From positions 1 to 64,000 of the forward strand of contig CANMNN010000009.1 in NCBI GenBank assembly GCA_947499305.1: a DNA stretch of 64,000 nt, in the 5' to 3' direction. Below, in pieces: positions 9,805 through 19,943 of the stretch (position 1 is the stretch's first letter; the number at the start of each line of letters is the position of its first letter). This DNA comes from an uncultured Arenicella sp. (GTDB lineage Bacteria; Pseudomonadota; Gammaproteobacteria; Arenicellales; Arenicellaceae). The translations under genes and the position numbers were made by a program. The notes beneath the pieces are model-generated. The model was not told the origin of the DNA and did not search any database. It saw nothing but the letters and a program-made list of their open reading frames with translations.

Positions 9805-10911
9805 ATGAAAACACTAGTCGTCTTTCTGTCGTTTGTTAGCGCTCTATTTTTGTCAGAATTCTTGTCAGCGCAAACTGTTGACATTGTCACCTTCAACGCC
9901 GAGAACCTATTTGATACGCAAGATGACGTCGATAATCCTCGGGATGACACCTACTTACCTTTGGCTACAAAAGCAGTAAGAGGGTCTACACATGAGCAAA
10001 AATGCGAAGAGTATAATTCAGGTTTTTATCTAAACCAGTGTAAAAGTCTCGATTGGAATGAAGACGTTTACGATGCAAAACTGAAGGCTTATGCAGACGT
10101 TCTTTTGGCAATGCCCAAGGTTCCTGATCTGGTTGTTATACCCGAGACCGAAAACTTGAAGGTAATGGAAGACCTTGTCAGTCGCCACCTCTCAGATGAG
10201 GGGTTTTCCATAGTTCAATTAGATACATCAGATGAACCTGAGAGTCGAGGTATTGATGTTGCACTCTTAAGTAAATTGCCAATTGTGGGAGAGCCAAAAG
10301 CACACGTGGTGGACTTTGGCAGGGACAGAGAGCGTTGCGGTGTAACACGAGATATTCTTCAAGCAACTGTAGAGCTTCCCGGCGGAGAGAACTTAACGGT
10401 ATTTGGAGTACATTTTCCTTCTGGTAGAAGTCCAAGTCAGTGCCGCTATCGCGCCTTCAAGCAGTTGAGCAAATTAGCCAACGATCTTCCTGAAGGCAGC
10501 CTCAGTGTTGCCGCCGGTGATTTTAACATTAACTGCAATGAGACGAGTTCTGATGCGTACGCTAGATTGTTGTTAAGAGGTAACTGGTATACATCTCCTG
10601 TTGTCACTCATGGCTGTACCGCTCCTGGCTCAAGTAAGTATGTCGAGCGCCTATTGTATAACTGGAATACTTGGTCTTTCTTAGATCAAATATTGGTATC
10701 TCAAGAACTTAGCATGACCAAGCCTAGCCAGAAAAACTGGTTTGCTGAAATAGGGAGTTTTCAAACCTTGGTTGTTCACCCTAGCCAATATAAGGTCGAT
10801 GAAGATGATAGCGGTTACATAGAGCCAAGAAGGTTTGATCCTGTGACGAAAACTGGGGTGAGTGACCATTGGCCTGTCGGGATAAGGTTGTTGAAACGCC
10901 GTAATGAGTGA
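9805..10911 (+). CDS. Exported endonuclease/exonuclease/phosphatase family protein
   Basis: 368 residues from the ATG at 9805, preferred over an upstream in-frame start because GAAGG sits 9 nt before it and a clean signal peptide follows (MKTLVVFLSFVSALFLSEFLSA). The mature protein has the EEP metal-dependent phosphoesterase motifs in order: VDIVTFNAENLFD with the metal-binding Asn/Glu, VIPETEN, the central AAGDFNIN, and the C-terminal GVSDHWPV. Such secreted enzymes hydrolyse phosphodiesters (extracellular DNA, nucleotides or phospholipids); the substrate is not deducible. Five cysteines in the middle may form disulfides. Confidence 0.87.
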   Translation: MKTLVVFLSFVSALFLSEFLSAQTVDIVTFNAENLFDTQDDVDNPRDDTYLPLATKAVRGSTHEQKCEEYNSGFYLNQCKSLDWNEDVYDAKLKAYADVLLAMPKVPDLVVIPETENLKVMEDLVSRHLSDEGFSIVQLDTSDEPESRGIDVALLSKLPIVGEPKAHVVDFGRDRERCGVTRDILQATVELPGGENLTVFGVHFPSGRSPSQCRYRAFKQLSKLANDLPEGSLSVAAGDFNINCNETSSDAYARLLLRGNWYTSPVVTHGCTAPGSSKYVERLLYNWNTWSFLDQILVSQELSMTKPSQKNWFAEIGSFQTLVVHPSQYKVDEDDSGYIEPRRFDPVTKTGVSDHWPVGIRLLKRRNE

Positions 10912-11247
10912 GCCGATATCGTTGGCCATTATGTCACTAATGCGATGCTGAGACGTCTCTGAAAGCCGAAGCTTGTGTGCCGTATAAAACGCGTGCTTGA
11001 TGCAATGCGCCTTCGCCAAAAGAGGTTTTCGCTGTACTGTCATTGGTAATATGATGTACCCACGAATCGTCCGTGATGTTGTATTCAGAAATGGAACTAA
11101 ATTGAAGTTACCCGTGTTCTTTTTTTGAAGTGGGGTGACTGAGCAAATGCGCTCTAGTTAGCTTACTCGGGTATCTGTTAATACAACTGAAGCAGGAACT
11201 GGTCGCGCCCAATGACGCGACCAGCTGTAGATCACAGTAAACCGTTT
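10912..11247. other. Convergent intergenic region with hairpin
   Basis: 336 bp between convergent genes. Apart from the hairpin at 11199-11224 nothing was recognised. Confidence 0.5.
11199..11224. terminator. Perfect 9-bp hairpin between convergent genes
   Basis: CTGGTCGCG (11199-11207), 8-nt loop, CGCGACCAG (11216-11224). It is 23 bp beyond the stop of the minus-strand S41 peptidase gene and about 290 bp beyond the plus-strand gene, so it most likely ends transcription of the peptidase gene. Confidence 0.55.
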
Positions 11248-13752
11248 TTAACGAATCGAAACTCGCTGTAGACGTACGCCAGGAGCGACAACACCGCCGT
11301 CGCTAATAAACCTAAAGTGAACTTGGACACCAGCTTTACCTGCGAACTCTGATATATCAAAATCATAGGTTTGCAGAGCTTGCGTGCCGCTTTCTCGGAA
11401 TAGTGTGCGGTTACCGCCTTCGCTGTCGGTTACAAATACGTCGACAAAGTCAAAGTCTATCTCTGTGTCGTATTCTAGGTCAAAACTCAGCTGCGCCGTC
11501 TCCAGCGCGGTCAAATCAACTGACAAGAGAGCATCTGTATTAACATTGTCGGCATAAGTTGGGTTGAAGCCAACTTGTAAAGAAGGAGTGACCAGATTCC
11601 AGCCAAACTCAGGTGGGTTTAGGTTGATAATTGAAAATGGAGCCGCTGATGCATTTGTTGCGAAGTCCACTTCAAAACCAGTCTCATCTACGCTGACTTC
11701 CTCTTCAAGCAAAACAAGCTGGCGCTTCAAATTCCAGAGACGTCGACCTGAGTAGCTGACTCCCTCAATAAGAATCGAGTTTGTAGCCGCAACTGTTAGG
11801 TCATTCGGGAAACTAAACGGAACCGTGGACGTGCCATAAAAACGGTTTGTATAGATTTCATCAACAACTTCGCCATTAATAGTGATTCTGACTTTAGGCG
11901 TATTTGTAACTCGCAACGGAAAGCTTAAATCATCTTTTGTGCGTAACAGCAGAAAGTCGTTAGACGGTGCACGTACTGAGGAGCGATAGCGTGGAAAATA
12001 CGAGAGATATTTTAGAGCCGAGGTGACTTTGATAATTTGATTTTCACCACCATCTAACACGTCTTGTAGGCGCGGGCTTACGAGAAGGTCAGCTTTACAG
12101 CCAAAATCTTCGATGAATTCTCCCTCGTTAAGTCCAGTACGAACTCCTTGACCGAAAGAAACACGAGCTCGGTGAGTGCCAGGCAACGCCGAAAAAACCG
12201 TCGGAACGAATTGAGTGAAAAGTGAATGTTCAAAAACATTTGCGCCACCGGCACCCGTTCTAGGCTCCTCTCCAAAAACGAAACCAATCCCAGCATCTTG
12301 CATGTTGCAGGAGAAATAATCTGATGCTGAATAGCTGTTGGAGTTAGCAAGAACCGCAACGGGGCCGTTGTATACCTGACCAAAGGTATTTAGACCTGGC
12401 GAGCCAAAAAGGCTGAATTCTTTGGTGTGAGTTTCTTGAGTAGCACTTACTTCGTTAATAGCTTCAAGCCCTTCTGGAAAAGCCAGTCCAAAAATTGATT
12501 CGTTAAATATTCGTGACATTACCTCTGTGTTGATCAGTCGATCACTCGGAGTAGTTGCATCGTTACGACCAAACAATTGAGGCAATTCATCGGATAATTG
12601 ACCCGAACCACCACCATTATCACGAACGTCGAAAATTAGGCCTCTAGTACCATCGAATTCGTCATAGACAATTCGTCGGACCTCTTGCACTGCGAAATCA
12701 ACGCCATTGACCGGCACGAAACTTGCCAAACGGATGTAACCAAATTTACCGAGACGGTTTTCAATGACACCCCAAGTTATTTCAGGTTCGTTGCTCGGAT
12801 TACTTGGATAGGTGTTCTGAGCCATAAGCCCATTTTCTTTACGAAAATCATTGAATAGCTTTTGGAAAATGTCTTCTTTAATATCCATTTCTTGCAACAA
12901 GATTTTGCGCGCCTTAGGGACGCTAAAATCGCTAGCTTTTTGATTGGAAACTGAGAACGAACGTTGTTGAGCTTGAGCTGCCTGAACTGGAGCAGGTACT
13001 CGGGTAATCCACGGAATGGTAACTGTGTATTTCTTACCCTTGCGACCGTATCGCCCAGAATTTTTGCTTCTAAAAGTGATCGTTACTTCATCTTCTTCGG
13101 GAACAAGCGACAATAAGTGTGGTCGAAACGTTAAACGAGCAAGCGCTCTACTAAAGCCTCCAAATTTATTTGCACCTTGACCGACTTCAACAATGTTATT
13201 TGCCGCAGTTCGAATTCGAACGCCGTTATAGGATAAAACTTGATCGCCTACTTCAGGCATACGTTGATCGGGAGCAAACTCTGCAAAACGCTCGGCATTA
13301 ATTGAATCGACACGAACTTCAAAGAAATCTCTTCGCCCTTGTACTCGCTTAAAAGTAAATGGTAATGAGCTTTGAAAATTTGCGTAAGGTTGGGGAAAAA
13401 TATAATTTAAATGAAGGTCACGCTGTGAAGAAAAAATTCGATACAGCTCAGCTTCCATCTCAGGAACAGTCAGCTCTTCGATGTTGTCAACAACGGCCTG
13501 AACTGCCGGCACCGGGTCAGTAATACCAGGGTAGAAGTCTTGCTTCTGAAATCGGTGTACGTAAACGCCCTCCAGAAGCAGTTGAGCTTGCTCTGCTACC
13601 GTTCGCTTTTCTGCGTCACTGAGCTCAGGAAAAACAATATCGTTGCGAACCTCATTCAAGGGTTCAAAAGTCGCTTGCGCGTGAATATAAGAACTAAATA
13701 GTACGCTCAGCACGGATAGGGATAAAACAAAGACAATTCTAATACGTCTCAT
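11248..13752 (-). CDS. Exported S41-family serine peptidase
   Basis: 834 residues with a signal peptide (LSVLSVLFSSYIHAQA). The C-terminal-processing-peptidase (S41) fold is shown by RGLIFDVRDNGGG and by the nucleophile region NSYSASDYFSCNMQDAG, whose middle serine (about Ser475) aligns with the catalytic Ser of Tsp. The N-terminal third holds a PDZ-like segment (PEVGDQVLSYNGVRI). After the peptidase domain, about 250 residues of beta-rich sequence follow, including a cysteine-free C-terminal domain that could bind substrate or surface. The family cleaves proteins near their C-termini; the target is unknown. A CCTCC-complement ribosome site (AGGAGGCCC on the minus strand) precedes the start. 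Confidence 0.88.
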   Translation of the reverse strand: MRRIRIVFVLSLSVLSVLFSSYIHAQATFEPLNEVRNDIVFPELSDAEKRTVAEQAQLLLEGVYVHRFQKQDFYPGITDPVPAVQAVVDNIEELTVPEMEAELYRIFSSQRDLHLNYIFPQPYANFQSSLPFTFKRVQGRRDFFEVRVDSINAERFAEFAPDQRMPEVGDQVLSYNGVRIRTAANNIVEVGQGANKFGGFSRALARLTFRPHLLSLVPEEDEVTITFRSKNSGRYGRKGKKYTVTIPWITRVPAPVQAAQAQQRSFSVSNQKASDFSVPKARKILLQEMDIKEDIFQKLFNDFRKENGLMAQNTYPSNPSNEPEITWGVIENRLGKFGYIRLASFVPVNGVDFAVQEVRRIVYDEFDGTRGLIFDVRDNGGGSGQLSDELPQLFGRNDATTPSDRLINTEVMSRIFNESIFGLAFPEGLEAINEVSATQETHTKEFSLFGSPGLNTFGQVYNGPVAVLANSNSYSASDYFSCNMQDAGIGFVFGEEPRTGAGGANVFEHSLFTQFVPTVFSALPGTHRARVSFGQGVRTGLNEGEFIEDFGCKADLLVSPRLQDVLDGGENQIIKVTSALKYLSYFPRYRSSVRAPSNDFLLLRTKDDLSFPLRVTNTPKVRITINGEVVDEIYTNRFYGTSTVPFSFPNDLTVAATNSILIEGVSYSGRRLWNLKRQLVLLEEEVSVDETGFEVDFATNASAAPFSIINLNPPEFGWNLVTPSLQVGFNPTYADNVNTDALLSVDLTALETAQLSFDLEYDTEIDFDFVDVFVTDSEGGNRTLFRESGTQALQTYDFDISEFAGKAGVQVHFRFISDGGVVAPGVRLQRVSIR

Positions 13753-14359
13753 TAAGGGCCTCCTTCGACCGATTTAACCAGTAGGGGTGGTTTGGAGAGC
13801 GTTAAAAACTCTCCACGATTTTTAAGTGAATTGCGGAGGCATTCGGCTGTGTGCTACCAAGCGAAATCGTGATCGTTGACGATGTCGATTGGCCAATCGA
13901 ATTTTACAGCTGGCTTACTACCGCTGATAAATAATTACTTCTTGTTTTGGGGAGAGAGGAAAGACGCAGAACTTAGACGGAATGGGCAGGAGCACATAAC
14001 GGCTATACGAGCTGAAAAATGATCAGCTTCGCAATGCGTTTAACCCCTATCCCATAGCAAAATTGTACTTAGGTTATTACATACAAATTGCATTACTCTT
14101 AAGATATATAACCAAGCTTAAGAGATTTATCTTCACTTGCCTCGAGCATAGTTTGTTATCAGGCATTTGTAAAACATTTAGTTGCGATAACATCTAATTG
14201 TTGAAAGGTGGGACTTCTAACACTATTCAGGAGCAGTGATAGAGTTAGTGCGTTAAGAATATTGATTCGAGTCGAGAACCAAGCATGGAACTCAAATAAT
14301 TTTATGTACATTGGTGTTAAAACCAGCAAGTTGGCTTTAACACCAGGCCCTAAACTAAT
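13753..14359. other. Long intergenic region between two peptidase genes
   Basis: 607 bp between two minus-strand genes. The right part carries the hairpin terminator of the S9 peptidase gene at 14313-14344, and the left part must hold the S41 promoter. The central AT-rich part showed no gene or RNA. Confidence 0.5.
14313..14344 (-). terminator. Terminator of the S9 peptidase gene
   Basis: Perfect 9-bp arms GGTGTTAAA (14313-14321) and TTTAACACC (14336-14344), with an inner CCA/TGG pairing after one mismatch. It starts 16 bp after the S9 peptidase stop codon and is followed on the minus strand by an AT-rich run. Confidence 0.65.
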
Positions 14360-16582
14360 TCACATATCGAAGTGTCGGTCGAAGAAACTAACTATGGTGC
14401 TATATAAGTGCGTCCCCGTTTTCTTACCGCGTATACTGTGTTTCTTGCCAGGGTAATCCATTACCTCGAATTGTATGGCCTCATCTTGTAGGTGTTTATA
14501 TAGTTTAGTGCTGTGTTTGAACAAAACATTGTCGTCGGCCATGCCATGGTAAATAAGCAAAGGGCCTTTTAAGTCTTTGGCATAAGGAAACACTGACGAC
14601 GCCTCGTACGCGTCAGGCACCTGGTTTGGGTGGCCCATATATCGTTCAGTGTAATGAGTGTCATAAAGCAGCCAGTCGGTCACTGGCGCCCCCGAGACAC
14701 CTGCTTTAAAGTAGTCACCCGCTTTAAACATTGTCATTAGCGCCATATAGCCGCCATAGCTATGGCCATAGACGCCGATACGTTCGGCATCAACGAAATC
14801 GAGAGTGCGTAAAAATTTCACTCCAGTAACTTGGTCTCGTACCTCAACATCACCCATTGCCTGATAAATTGGGTTTTCAAATGCCTTTCCACGATAGTTG
14901 CTTCCACGGTTATCTAGGCTAAATACTACATACCCCTTGTTCGCCAAGTGTTGAAATAACAAACCTCGATTTCCCGCCCAGCGATTCGTCACGACTTGTG
15001 CAATCGGACCGCCATACGTATAAACCACCACTGGGTACTTGCCCTTAAGGCGCTTTGGCTTATAAATACGGTAGTATAAATCGGTTCCATCTTCAGCTTT
15101 TATCGTGCCGAATTCAGGCTCGACCCAACTCTCTTGATACGCGGCTAGTGGGTGTTTTTTGTCAACCTTGTTCTCACTCAGCCAAGTAATATGGTCGCCA
15201 TTCATTTTGTGCAGGCTGACTTGAGGAGGGGAGTTTATGGTCGAGTACTTGTCGACATAAATGGTGGAATCCTTGCTGGCTGTAATCGAATGGTAGCCAT
15301 CTCGTTTGCTAATGCGTTTGATGTTGTTTTGTTCGTCATTTATCTGAACTGAATATAGATATTTCTCCGTAGGTGAGTCTTTGCGTCCAGTGAAATATAG
15401 CAGCCCTCTACCCTCGTCGATTGCTACGAGTTCATTGACGACCCACTTCCCTTGGGTGAGTTGACGTATTAGCTTGCCGCTATTGCTATAAAGATATAAG
15501 TGTTTAAACCCATCTCTTTCAGACGCCCATACAAACTGTTCACTCGCTTTTAAAAAACGTAAGTCCTTATGCAAGTTCAGCCAAGTCTGATCTTTTTCAG
15601 TCACTAAGGTCTTTTGTTGTTTAGTGCTGGTGTCAAAGCTCTGTAGCATCAGGGTTTTCTGATCTCGGCTTTGCCACTGGTAGCTTAATACCTTGTCGTT
15701 CATCCATTTAGCACGGGTTAGATACCGGTCTTCCTCTTCTCCCATATCGACCCATTGAGTATTGCCACTTTCAATATTAGCAACGCCGAGCTCTATCTTT
15801 ACATTGCTAGTGCCGGTGCTTGGATACCGCTGAGTGATCACCTTAATGGAATCAGCGTAAATTTCGCTACGAGTGATTTCTTCTACAGGGCTTTCATCTA
15901 CTTTGGTAAATGCAATTTGACGTTCATCAGGCGACCACCAATAACCAGTCATTCGAGACATTTCTTCTTGAGCAATAAACTCGGCCATGCCGAATTTTAT
16001 ATTTCCCCCACCTTCGGAAGTGATGGCCTTTTCCTTGCCGGTGAGAATGTTCAGCGCATATAAATTTTGATTACGGATAAAGGAAATGTAATTGCCTTTC
16101 GGGGAAAAACGCAGGTCAGTTTCAAATGCGGATGTATTTAGAAGCCGCTTAGCTTTTTTATCGCCAGCTTGAATATCAGAAAGCTTCGCATAGTAAGCGT
16201 CACCGGCCAGCGGAAACAGTAGCGCGGTTGCATCGCTGGACCAGTGATAGTCAATAATGCCAGACCCGAATACTCGCATACGCTCTCGGCGAGCTTTTTC
16301 TTCGTCTGATAGTGCTTCATTGCCTGTATGTAAATCGTCTGCATTAAATAAAAGTCGATTTTCACCAGAAGCAAGTTCGTAGGCCCATAAGTCGTATCGC
16401 TCGAAATCACTGTCTTTCCCTTTGATGTAGGTAACATATTTTCCGTCAGGCGAAAGCTTTAATTTTTTTGGTGCGCTGCCGTCCAAAGATGGAGATTGAA
16501 AAATACGTTCAATAGAAATGGTTTCAGCAGACACACTTTGCACTGCGAGCAGAACGAGGCCGAAAAGTAGGTTTATTTTCAT
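14360..16582 (-). CDS. Dipeptidyl peptidase IV-like S9 peptidase, exported
   Basis: 740 residues with signal peptide (residues 1-19). The N-terminal beta-propeller includes EFIAQEEMSRMTGYWWSPDE, whose Glu pair is the DPP IV signature that holds the free N-terminus of the substrate. The C-terminal alpha/beta hydrolase domain has YTYGGP, the nucleophile elbow GHSYGG (Ser608), Asp in HGMADDNV and His in GKKHSI. The enzyme should remove X-Pro or X-Ala dipeptides from peptides in the periplasm, fitting a peptide-degrading lifestyle. Length matches bacterial DPP IV. It is transcribed alone. Confidence 0.92.
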   Translation of the reverse strand: MKINLLFGLVLLAVQSVSAETISIERIFQSPSLDGSAPKKLKLSPDGKYVTYIKGKDSDFERYDLWAYELASGENRLLFNADDLHTGNEALSDEEKARRERMRVFGSGIIDYHWSSDATALLFPLAGDAYYAKLSDIQAGDKKAKRLLNTSAFETDLRFSPKGNYISFIRNQNLYALNILTGKEKAITSEGGGNIKFGMAEFIAQEEMSRMTGYWWSPDERQIAFTKVDESPVEEITRSEIYADSIKVITQRYPSTGTSNVKIELGVANIESGNTQWVDMGEEEDRYLTRAKWMNDKVLSYQWQSRDQKTLMLQSFDTSTKQQKTLVTEKDQTWLNLHKDLRFLKASEQFVWASERDGFKHLYLYSNSGKLIRQLTQGKWVVNELVAIDEGRGLLYFTGRKDSPTEKYLYSVQINDEQNNIKRISKRDGYHSITASKDSTIYVDKYSTINSPPQVSLHKMNGDHITWLSENKVDKKHPLAAYQESWVEPEFGTIKAEDGTDLYYRIYKPKRLKGKYPVVVYTYGGPIAQVVTNRWAGNRGLLFQHLANKGYVVFSLDNRGSNYRGKAFENPIYQAMGDVEVRDQVTGVKFLRTLDFVDAERIGVYGHSYGGYMALMTMFKAGDYFKAGVSGAPVTDWLLYDTHYTERYMGHPNQVPDAYEASSVFPYAKDLKGPLLIYHGMADDNVLFKHSTKLYKHLQDEAIQFEVMDYPGKKHSIRGKKTGTHLYSTIVSFFDRHFDM

Positions 16583-16886
16583 AATATAAGATGCCTTTGA
16601 ATAAGCGACAGTTAAGGCGCAGGTCGAATCGGTGTTCGTCTATCGATAAACACTAGTTCGCTAAGGGGAAAGCTAAAAATCATTCGAGTATTGAGAAGTC
16701 ATAGGCTTATGTCAATCAGATCAAGGTGCGCCAACTGGATACACATTTAATTTTCATCGCAGATGTTTACAGAAATAATTAGCTATTTCAGGCCAATGAT
16801 GAGCTGTCGGTGAGGTGACTTGTATCGTCGACGTCTTAGCTTGCCAGTGAAGAGATCAAAGAATAAGACACTCCTTTGGTCTAATA
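16583..16886. other. Intergenic region, nothing recognised
   Basis: 304 bp between two minus-strand genes; presumably the promoter of the S9 peptidase gene. No RNA or repeat was recognised. Confidence 0.45.
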
Positions 16887-17519
16887 CTAATGATTACGCG
16901 GGTAGTCTTGCGCTCCTAACTTGATTAGCGCTTGTTGGTACTTAGCAATCAGAAAAATCTCTTGACCGACCATTTCGCGGAACGCATTGCGCAGTAGGAT
17001 AGTCGTATTTCTCTGGTTTTCTTTTTCAAGTGATTCACGAGACCGAAGAATGTCAATAATACTGTTCAGGGTTGACTCAACACCTTGCGACTGAAGCTTA
17101 TATAGTTCAGAGAGAGTAAGCATGATATTTAAGTCGATTTTTGACGAGATACCTGAAGACCTTAAAGTTTGCCAAGAAGCGTTATCAATCAAACTCTGAA
17201 CCACACCGTTAGGCATGAATTTTCCTGATAGTTCACCATTCTGGGCAAATATTGCAGTATCAATATCGTCATTCTTAAGCGCTTCGTTTAGATTGCTTAA
17301 GACTGTACGATGATACGGCAGCCATTCATTAATTGTCTCCAAATTGGATTCAAGTTCGACCTGAACCATTTCCATTGCTAAGTCTTTCTGCTGATTTTCT
17401 TTGAGTTCACCGCGATATTCATTTAGAAACAAAGCCAATAAAACGCTGAACATAATTAGGGCTGATTCGAAAATAAGTTTGAAAAATTTCTCTTTTGTTA
17501 AAAAGGATGTTGCTTTCAT
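16887..17519 (-). CDS. Single-pass membrane protein of unknown function (DUF6090-like)
   Basis: 210 residues. One membrane helix lies at about residues 13-29 (LIFESALIMFSVLLALFLNEY), followed by a long helical, charged region likely in the periplasm. The pattern of a short basic N-terminus, a helix ending in LNEYR, and a 180-residue helical domain resembles the DUF6090 family, but I am not certain. The start is supported by AGGAGAGCCA directly upstream. No functional context is visible. Confidence 0.6.
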   Translation of the reverse strand: MKATSFLTKEKFFKLIFESALIMFSVLLALFLNEYRGELKENQQKDLAMEMVQVELESNLETINEWLPYHRTVLSNLNEALKNDDIDTAIFAQNGELSGKFMPNGVVQSLIDNASWQTLRSSGISSKIDLNIMLTLSELYKLQSQGVESTLNSIIDILRSRESLEKENQRNTTILLRNAFREMVGQEIFLIAKYQQALIKLGAQDYPRNH

Positions 17520-17728
17520 TGGCTCTCCTAAGAAGCTACGGGCGTTCTAAAAAAGGAATGGTTTAGCTTTGTTTGGGTTCGATCGAGTAGGGGTATTCCT
17601 TGTTGAATTAAGTTTAAGGCTCTTGAAAACGGATACTCATCTATGATCTTGCGATCTGGCCTCAGAATGATTAACAATGCGATGCTCCGGTCCCCTACGC
17701 TTGATTGATTCTCTGTGTATCAATCTAT

Positions 17729-18148
17729 CTAACGACGTAGCTTGGCCAGCAATGATTGTTGCTTGCCTTGCCAGTTTTCAAATTCGTCTGAATCTTGCCA
17801 GAGCTCTTTTAGTTCGGACTCATTCAATATTCGTTCGACTACGTTAATTGCTTTGATCGAATGGTTTGCGCCGATTTGCGGTTTTTTCGCAAAGATAAAC
17901 CCTTTCTTAGTGTTTAACCAAGTCTGTACACTTTCAGGTGTAATTGAATAATCCGACGATATCGCAGCGGCAACTACCTCACTCGCGGCTAGCGCTTCGG
18001 AACATTCCTCGATTTGTAAGTAACCGGTGTTCTTATGAATGCGTTCGATCGGCGACATCAGAACTTTCAAGCCTTTAGACTTTTCTAAAGCAGCAACCCA
18101 ATCAGTAGCTATGTCGTTGGAAAAATTGTCAGTGCACCAGGCGCCCAT
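17729..18148 (-). CDS. DUF4259 domain protein
   Basis: 139 residues from the ATG at 18148, which is preceded by GAGGA with a 7-nt spacer; an upstream in-frame ATG at 18175 lacks such a site. The protein then starts MGAWCTDNFSNDIATDWV, the typical DUF4259 opening (MGAW...FDND.A.DW). The family is small, cytoplasmic and uncharacterised. It contains the conserved EECSEALAASEVVAAA helix and a C-terminal W..LW.....W pattern. No operon partner. Confidence 0.75.
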   Translation of the reverse strand: MGAWCTDNFSNDIATDWVAALEKSKGLKVLMSPIERIHKNTGYLQIEECSEALAASEVVAAAISSDYSITPESVQTWLNTKKGFIFAKKPQIGANHSIKAINVVERILNESELKELWQDSDEFENWQGKQQSLLAKLRR

Positions 18149-18625
18149 GCTTACATCCTCATATTTGATTATCAAAGTACTTTAGCAAATTCTCATTTGT
18201 AAAAAATATAAATTCTAGGAAATGGGACAATCCTTCTATTTTGTCGTTTAGTCGAAACTATATAGGTCGCAAGCCTCTTGATTCGAAAAATGGTACCTAG
18301 CAGATACTGCATGCACGAACGAAGGGGCAGAAATATAAAGCCTCTAAGGTTTAGTCTTGATATCTTTATGCGATCCAACCGCGTCCACTTAGCTGGGATA
18401 AGAGTGCCGACCTAAGCATATGTTGTTCTTAATAAAGCGAGCGATGCATTTTCTAGACCAACTCTTTTATAGGCTGCATTACAAAATTTAGTATCGAAAT
18501 TACGATCAGCAAGTTCAGGCCGAGTGATTAAGGCTCGAGCTCCAGCGCTGTTGGAAGGCAATGTCGAAACTGTTTTGCCCTCGGGCGTGTATAGTTAACG
18601 CTGATATTTTTGAGGAGCAGTTTAC
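18149..18625. other. Divergent intergenic region
   Basis: 477 bp between the DUF4259 gene and the DsbA-like gene, transcribed away from each other. The short reading frames inside it do not resemble proteins. The ribosome site for the DsbA-like gene (TGAGGAGCAG) sits just before 18626. Confidence 0.5.
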
Positions 18626-19204
18626 ATGGCGATACCAATACCCATTCGTGCTAGTGGATTTACCGTTGGGCACCTTGAAGCAGATGTTAAAATCGATGTG
18701 TTCATTGATTTGCAGTGCCCGCATTCGCGACAATTATGGCCAAACCTAATGGCAGTGCGTGAGCATTATAAAGATGCACGTTTGAGTATTACGGCACATA
18801 TCATAACGTTGAGCAACCACAGGCAAGCTTGGGAGGTGAGTCTTGGTGTGTTCGCTTTGGCGCAGAATAACGCTCTCACTGCATTCGACTTCATTGGGTT
18901 CTTATATAGCAAGCAAGAGCTATTCTATAACCAGCCGTTCTTAAATAAGACTCATGCCGATTTGCAGGATCTTGTAGCTGATTTCGCGGTTGAATTTGCT
19001 GGTGTGGATCGAGAAGAGTATCGGCTTAAAGCGCAGGAACATGATGTATATATCGCCGCTAGGACTCCAATACGGTTTGCTGCTACACGCGCGGTTTGGG
19101 CGACACCGACGCTGTTCATAAACAATGCAGATGACGTTCCAGTAGATCACCGATCTACCCTAAGCGACTGGCGGGCAGTTTTAGATTCGTTGCTCGATCA
19201 ATGA
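18626..19204 (+). CDS. DsbA-like thioredoxin-fold protein with a single active-site cysteine
   Basis: 192 residues, no signal peptide, so probably cytoplasmic. The fold is indicated by VFIDLQCPHSRQLWPNL (residues 25-41), where the CPHC of DsbA is CPHS (Cys31, Ser34), and by the cis-proline loop ATPTLFINN near residue 160. Without the second cysteine it cannot act as a classic disulfide oxidase; such proteins act as peroxiredoxin- or GST-like enzymes or bind thiols. The helical insertion between is typical of the DsbA/FrnE class. GAGGAG lies upstream of the start. Two further plus-strand genes follow (VOC protein, pirin). Confidence 0.75.
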   Translation: MAIPIPIRASGFTVGHLEADVKIDVFIDLQCPHSRQLWPNLMAVREHYKDARLSITAHIITLSNHRQAWEVSLGVFALAQNNALTAFDFIGFLYSKQELFYNQPFLNKTHADLQDLVADFAVEFAGVDREEYRLKAQEHDVYIAARTPIRFAATRAVWATPTLFINNADDVPVDHRSTLSDWRAVLDSLLDQ

Positions 19205-19344
19205 ATGATTCGAATGAATTCATCGCTTTCAACATTGAATATAATTGACTGAGAGTTTTTATCGAAACAGATTTCAATACTAAAATAGTGTCGCAGGCGG
19301 CTGACCTCGGCTTCACGAATAAGATACAAACAACGGAGTTAGAT

Positions 19345-19737
19345 ATGCTGTATCACACCATGATTGGATCAAATGATATCCAAGCAACAAAGCGTTTTTA
19401 CGATGCCGTACTGGCCGTTGTTGGCGCAAAACCGGCGATCGAAAATGTTAATGCTACCGGCCAAACGCGCCTGTTTTATATCCATGAGGGTTCAATATTT
19501 GGTATTACCGAACCAATTAATGGTGAGCCCGCAACGGCTGCTAATGGCTCAACTGTTGGCTTTACCTGCGACTCGCCAGAACAAGTTAAAGAGTTCCATG
19601 CCGTTGCCATTGCTCAGGGCGCAACCAGCGTTGAGGATGCACCAGGGCCTCGTATAAGTGATATGGGCGAAATGCACCTGTGCTACTTTTTAGATCCAGA
19701 CGGAAACAAAATTTGCGGTATTCATCGAGCCAGTTAG
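19345..19737 (+). CDS. VOC (glyoxalase/bleomycin-resistance fold) protein
   Basis: 130 residues from the ATG at 19345, chosen because GGAG lies 6 nt upstream and the protein then begins with the domain itself (MLYHTMIGSNDIQATKRFYDAVL). The vicinal-oxygen-chelate fold is shown by the N-terminal betaalphabeta segment and the C-terminal CYFLDPDGNKICGIH, where DPDGN is the family signature. These proteins bind a metal and act on vicinal oxygens, but the reaction cannot be inferred. A related protein is at 28736-29125. Confidence 0.85.
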   Translation: MLYHTMIGSNDIQATKRFYDAVLAVVGAKPAIENVNATGQTRLFYIHEGSIFGITEPINGEPATAANGSTVGFTCDSPEQVKEFHAVAIAQGATSVEDAPGPRISDMGEMHLCYFLDPDGNKICGIHRAS

Positions 19738-19943
19738 CCTAAAAAAGACAGGGCTGTGTGAATCCATTTGTCCGAGCGGCGCTTTGTCTTTCACGAATGA
19801 CTCTAAGGCCGAGCTCCCTACTTGTGTGGCCTTTTAGAGCCACCGAGAGTTAACTCTGTCTAATTTAGTATTCAGCTCTAAGCCTGTTTTAAGTGTAAAG
19901 CTAACTGTTTTTTCGACTCTATTTCGTTAATAAGAGAGACACT

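Noticed and set aside
14208..14456. Plus-strand frame upstream of and overlapping the S9 peptidase end
   Set aside because: It runs through the strong minus-strand terminator hairpin and into the conserved C-terminus of the S9 peptidase gene; composition is not protein-like.
18193..18378. Short frames in the 18.2-18.6 kb intergenic space
   Set aside because: Low-complexity or basic translations without ribosome sites in a divergent promoter region.
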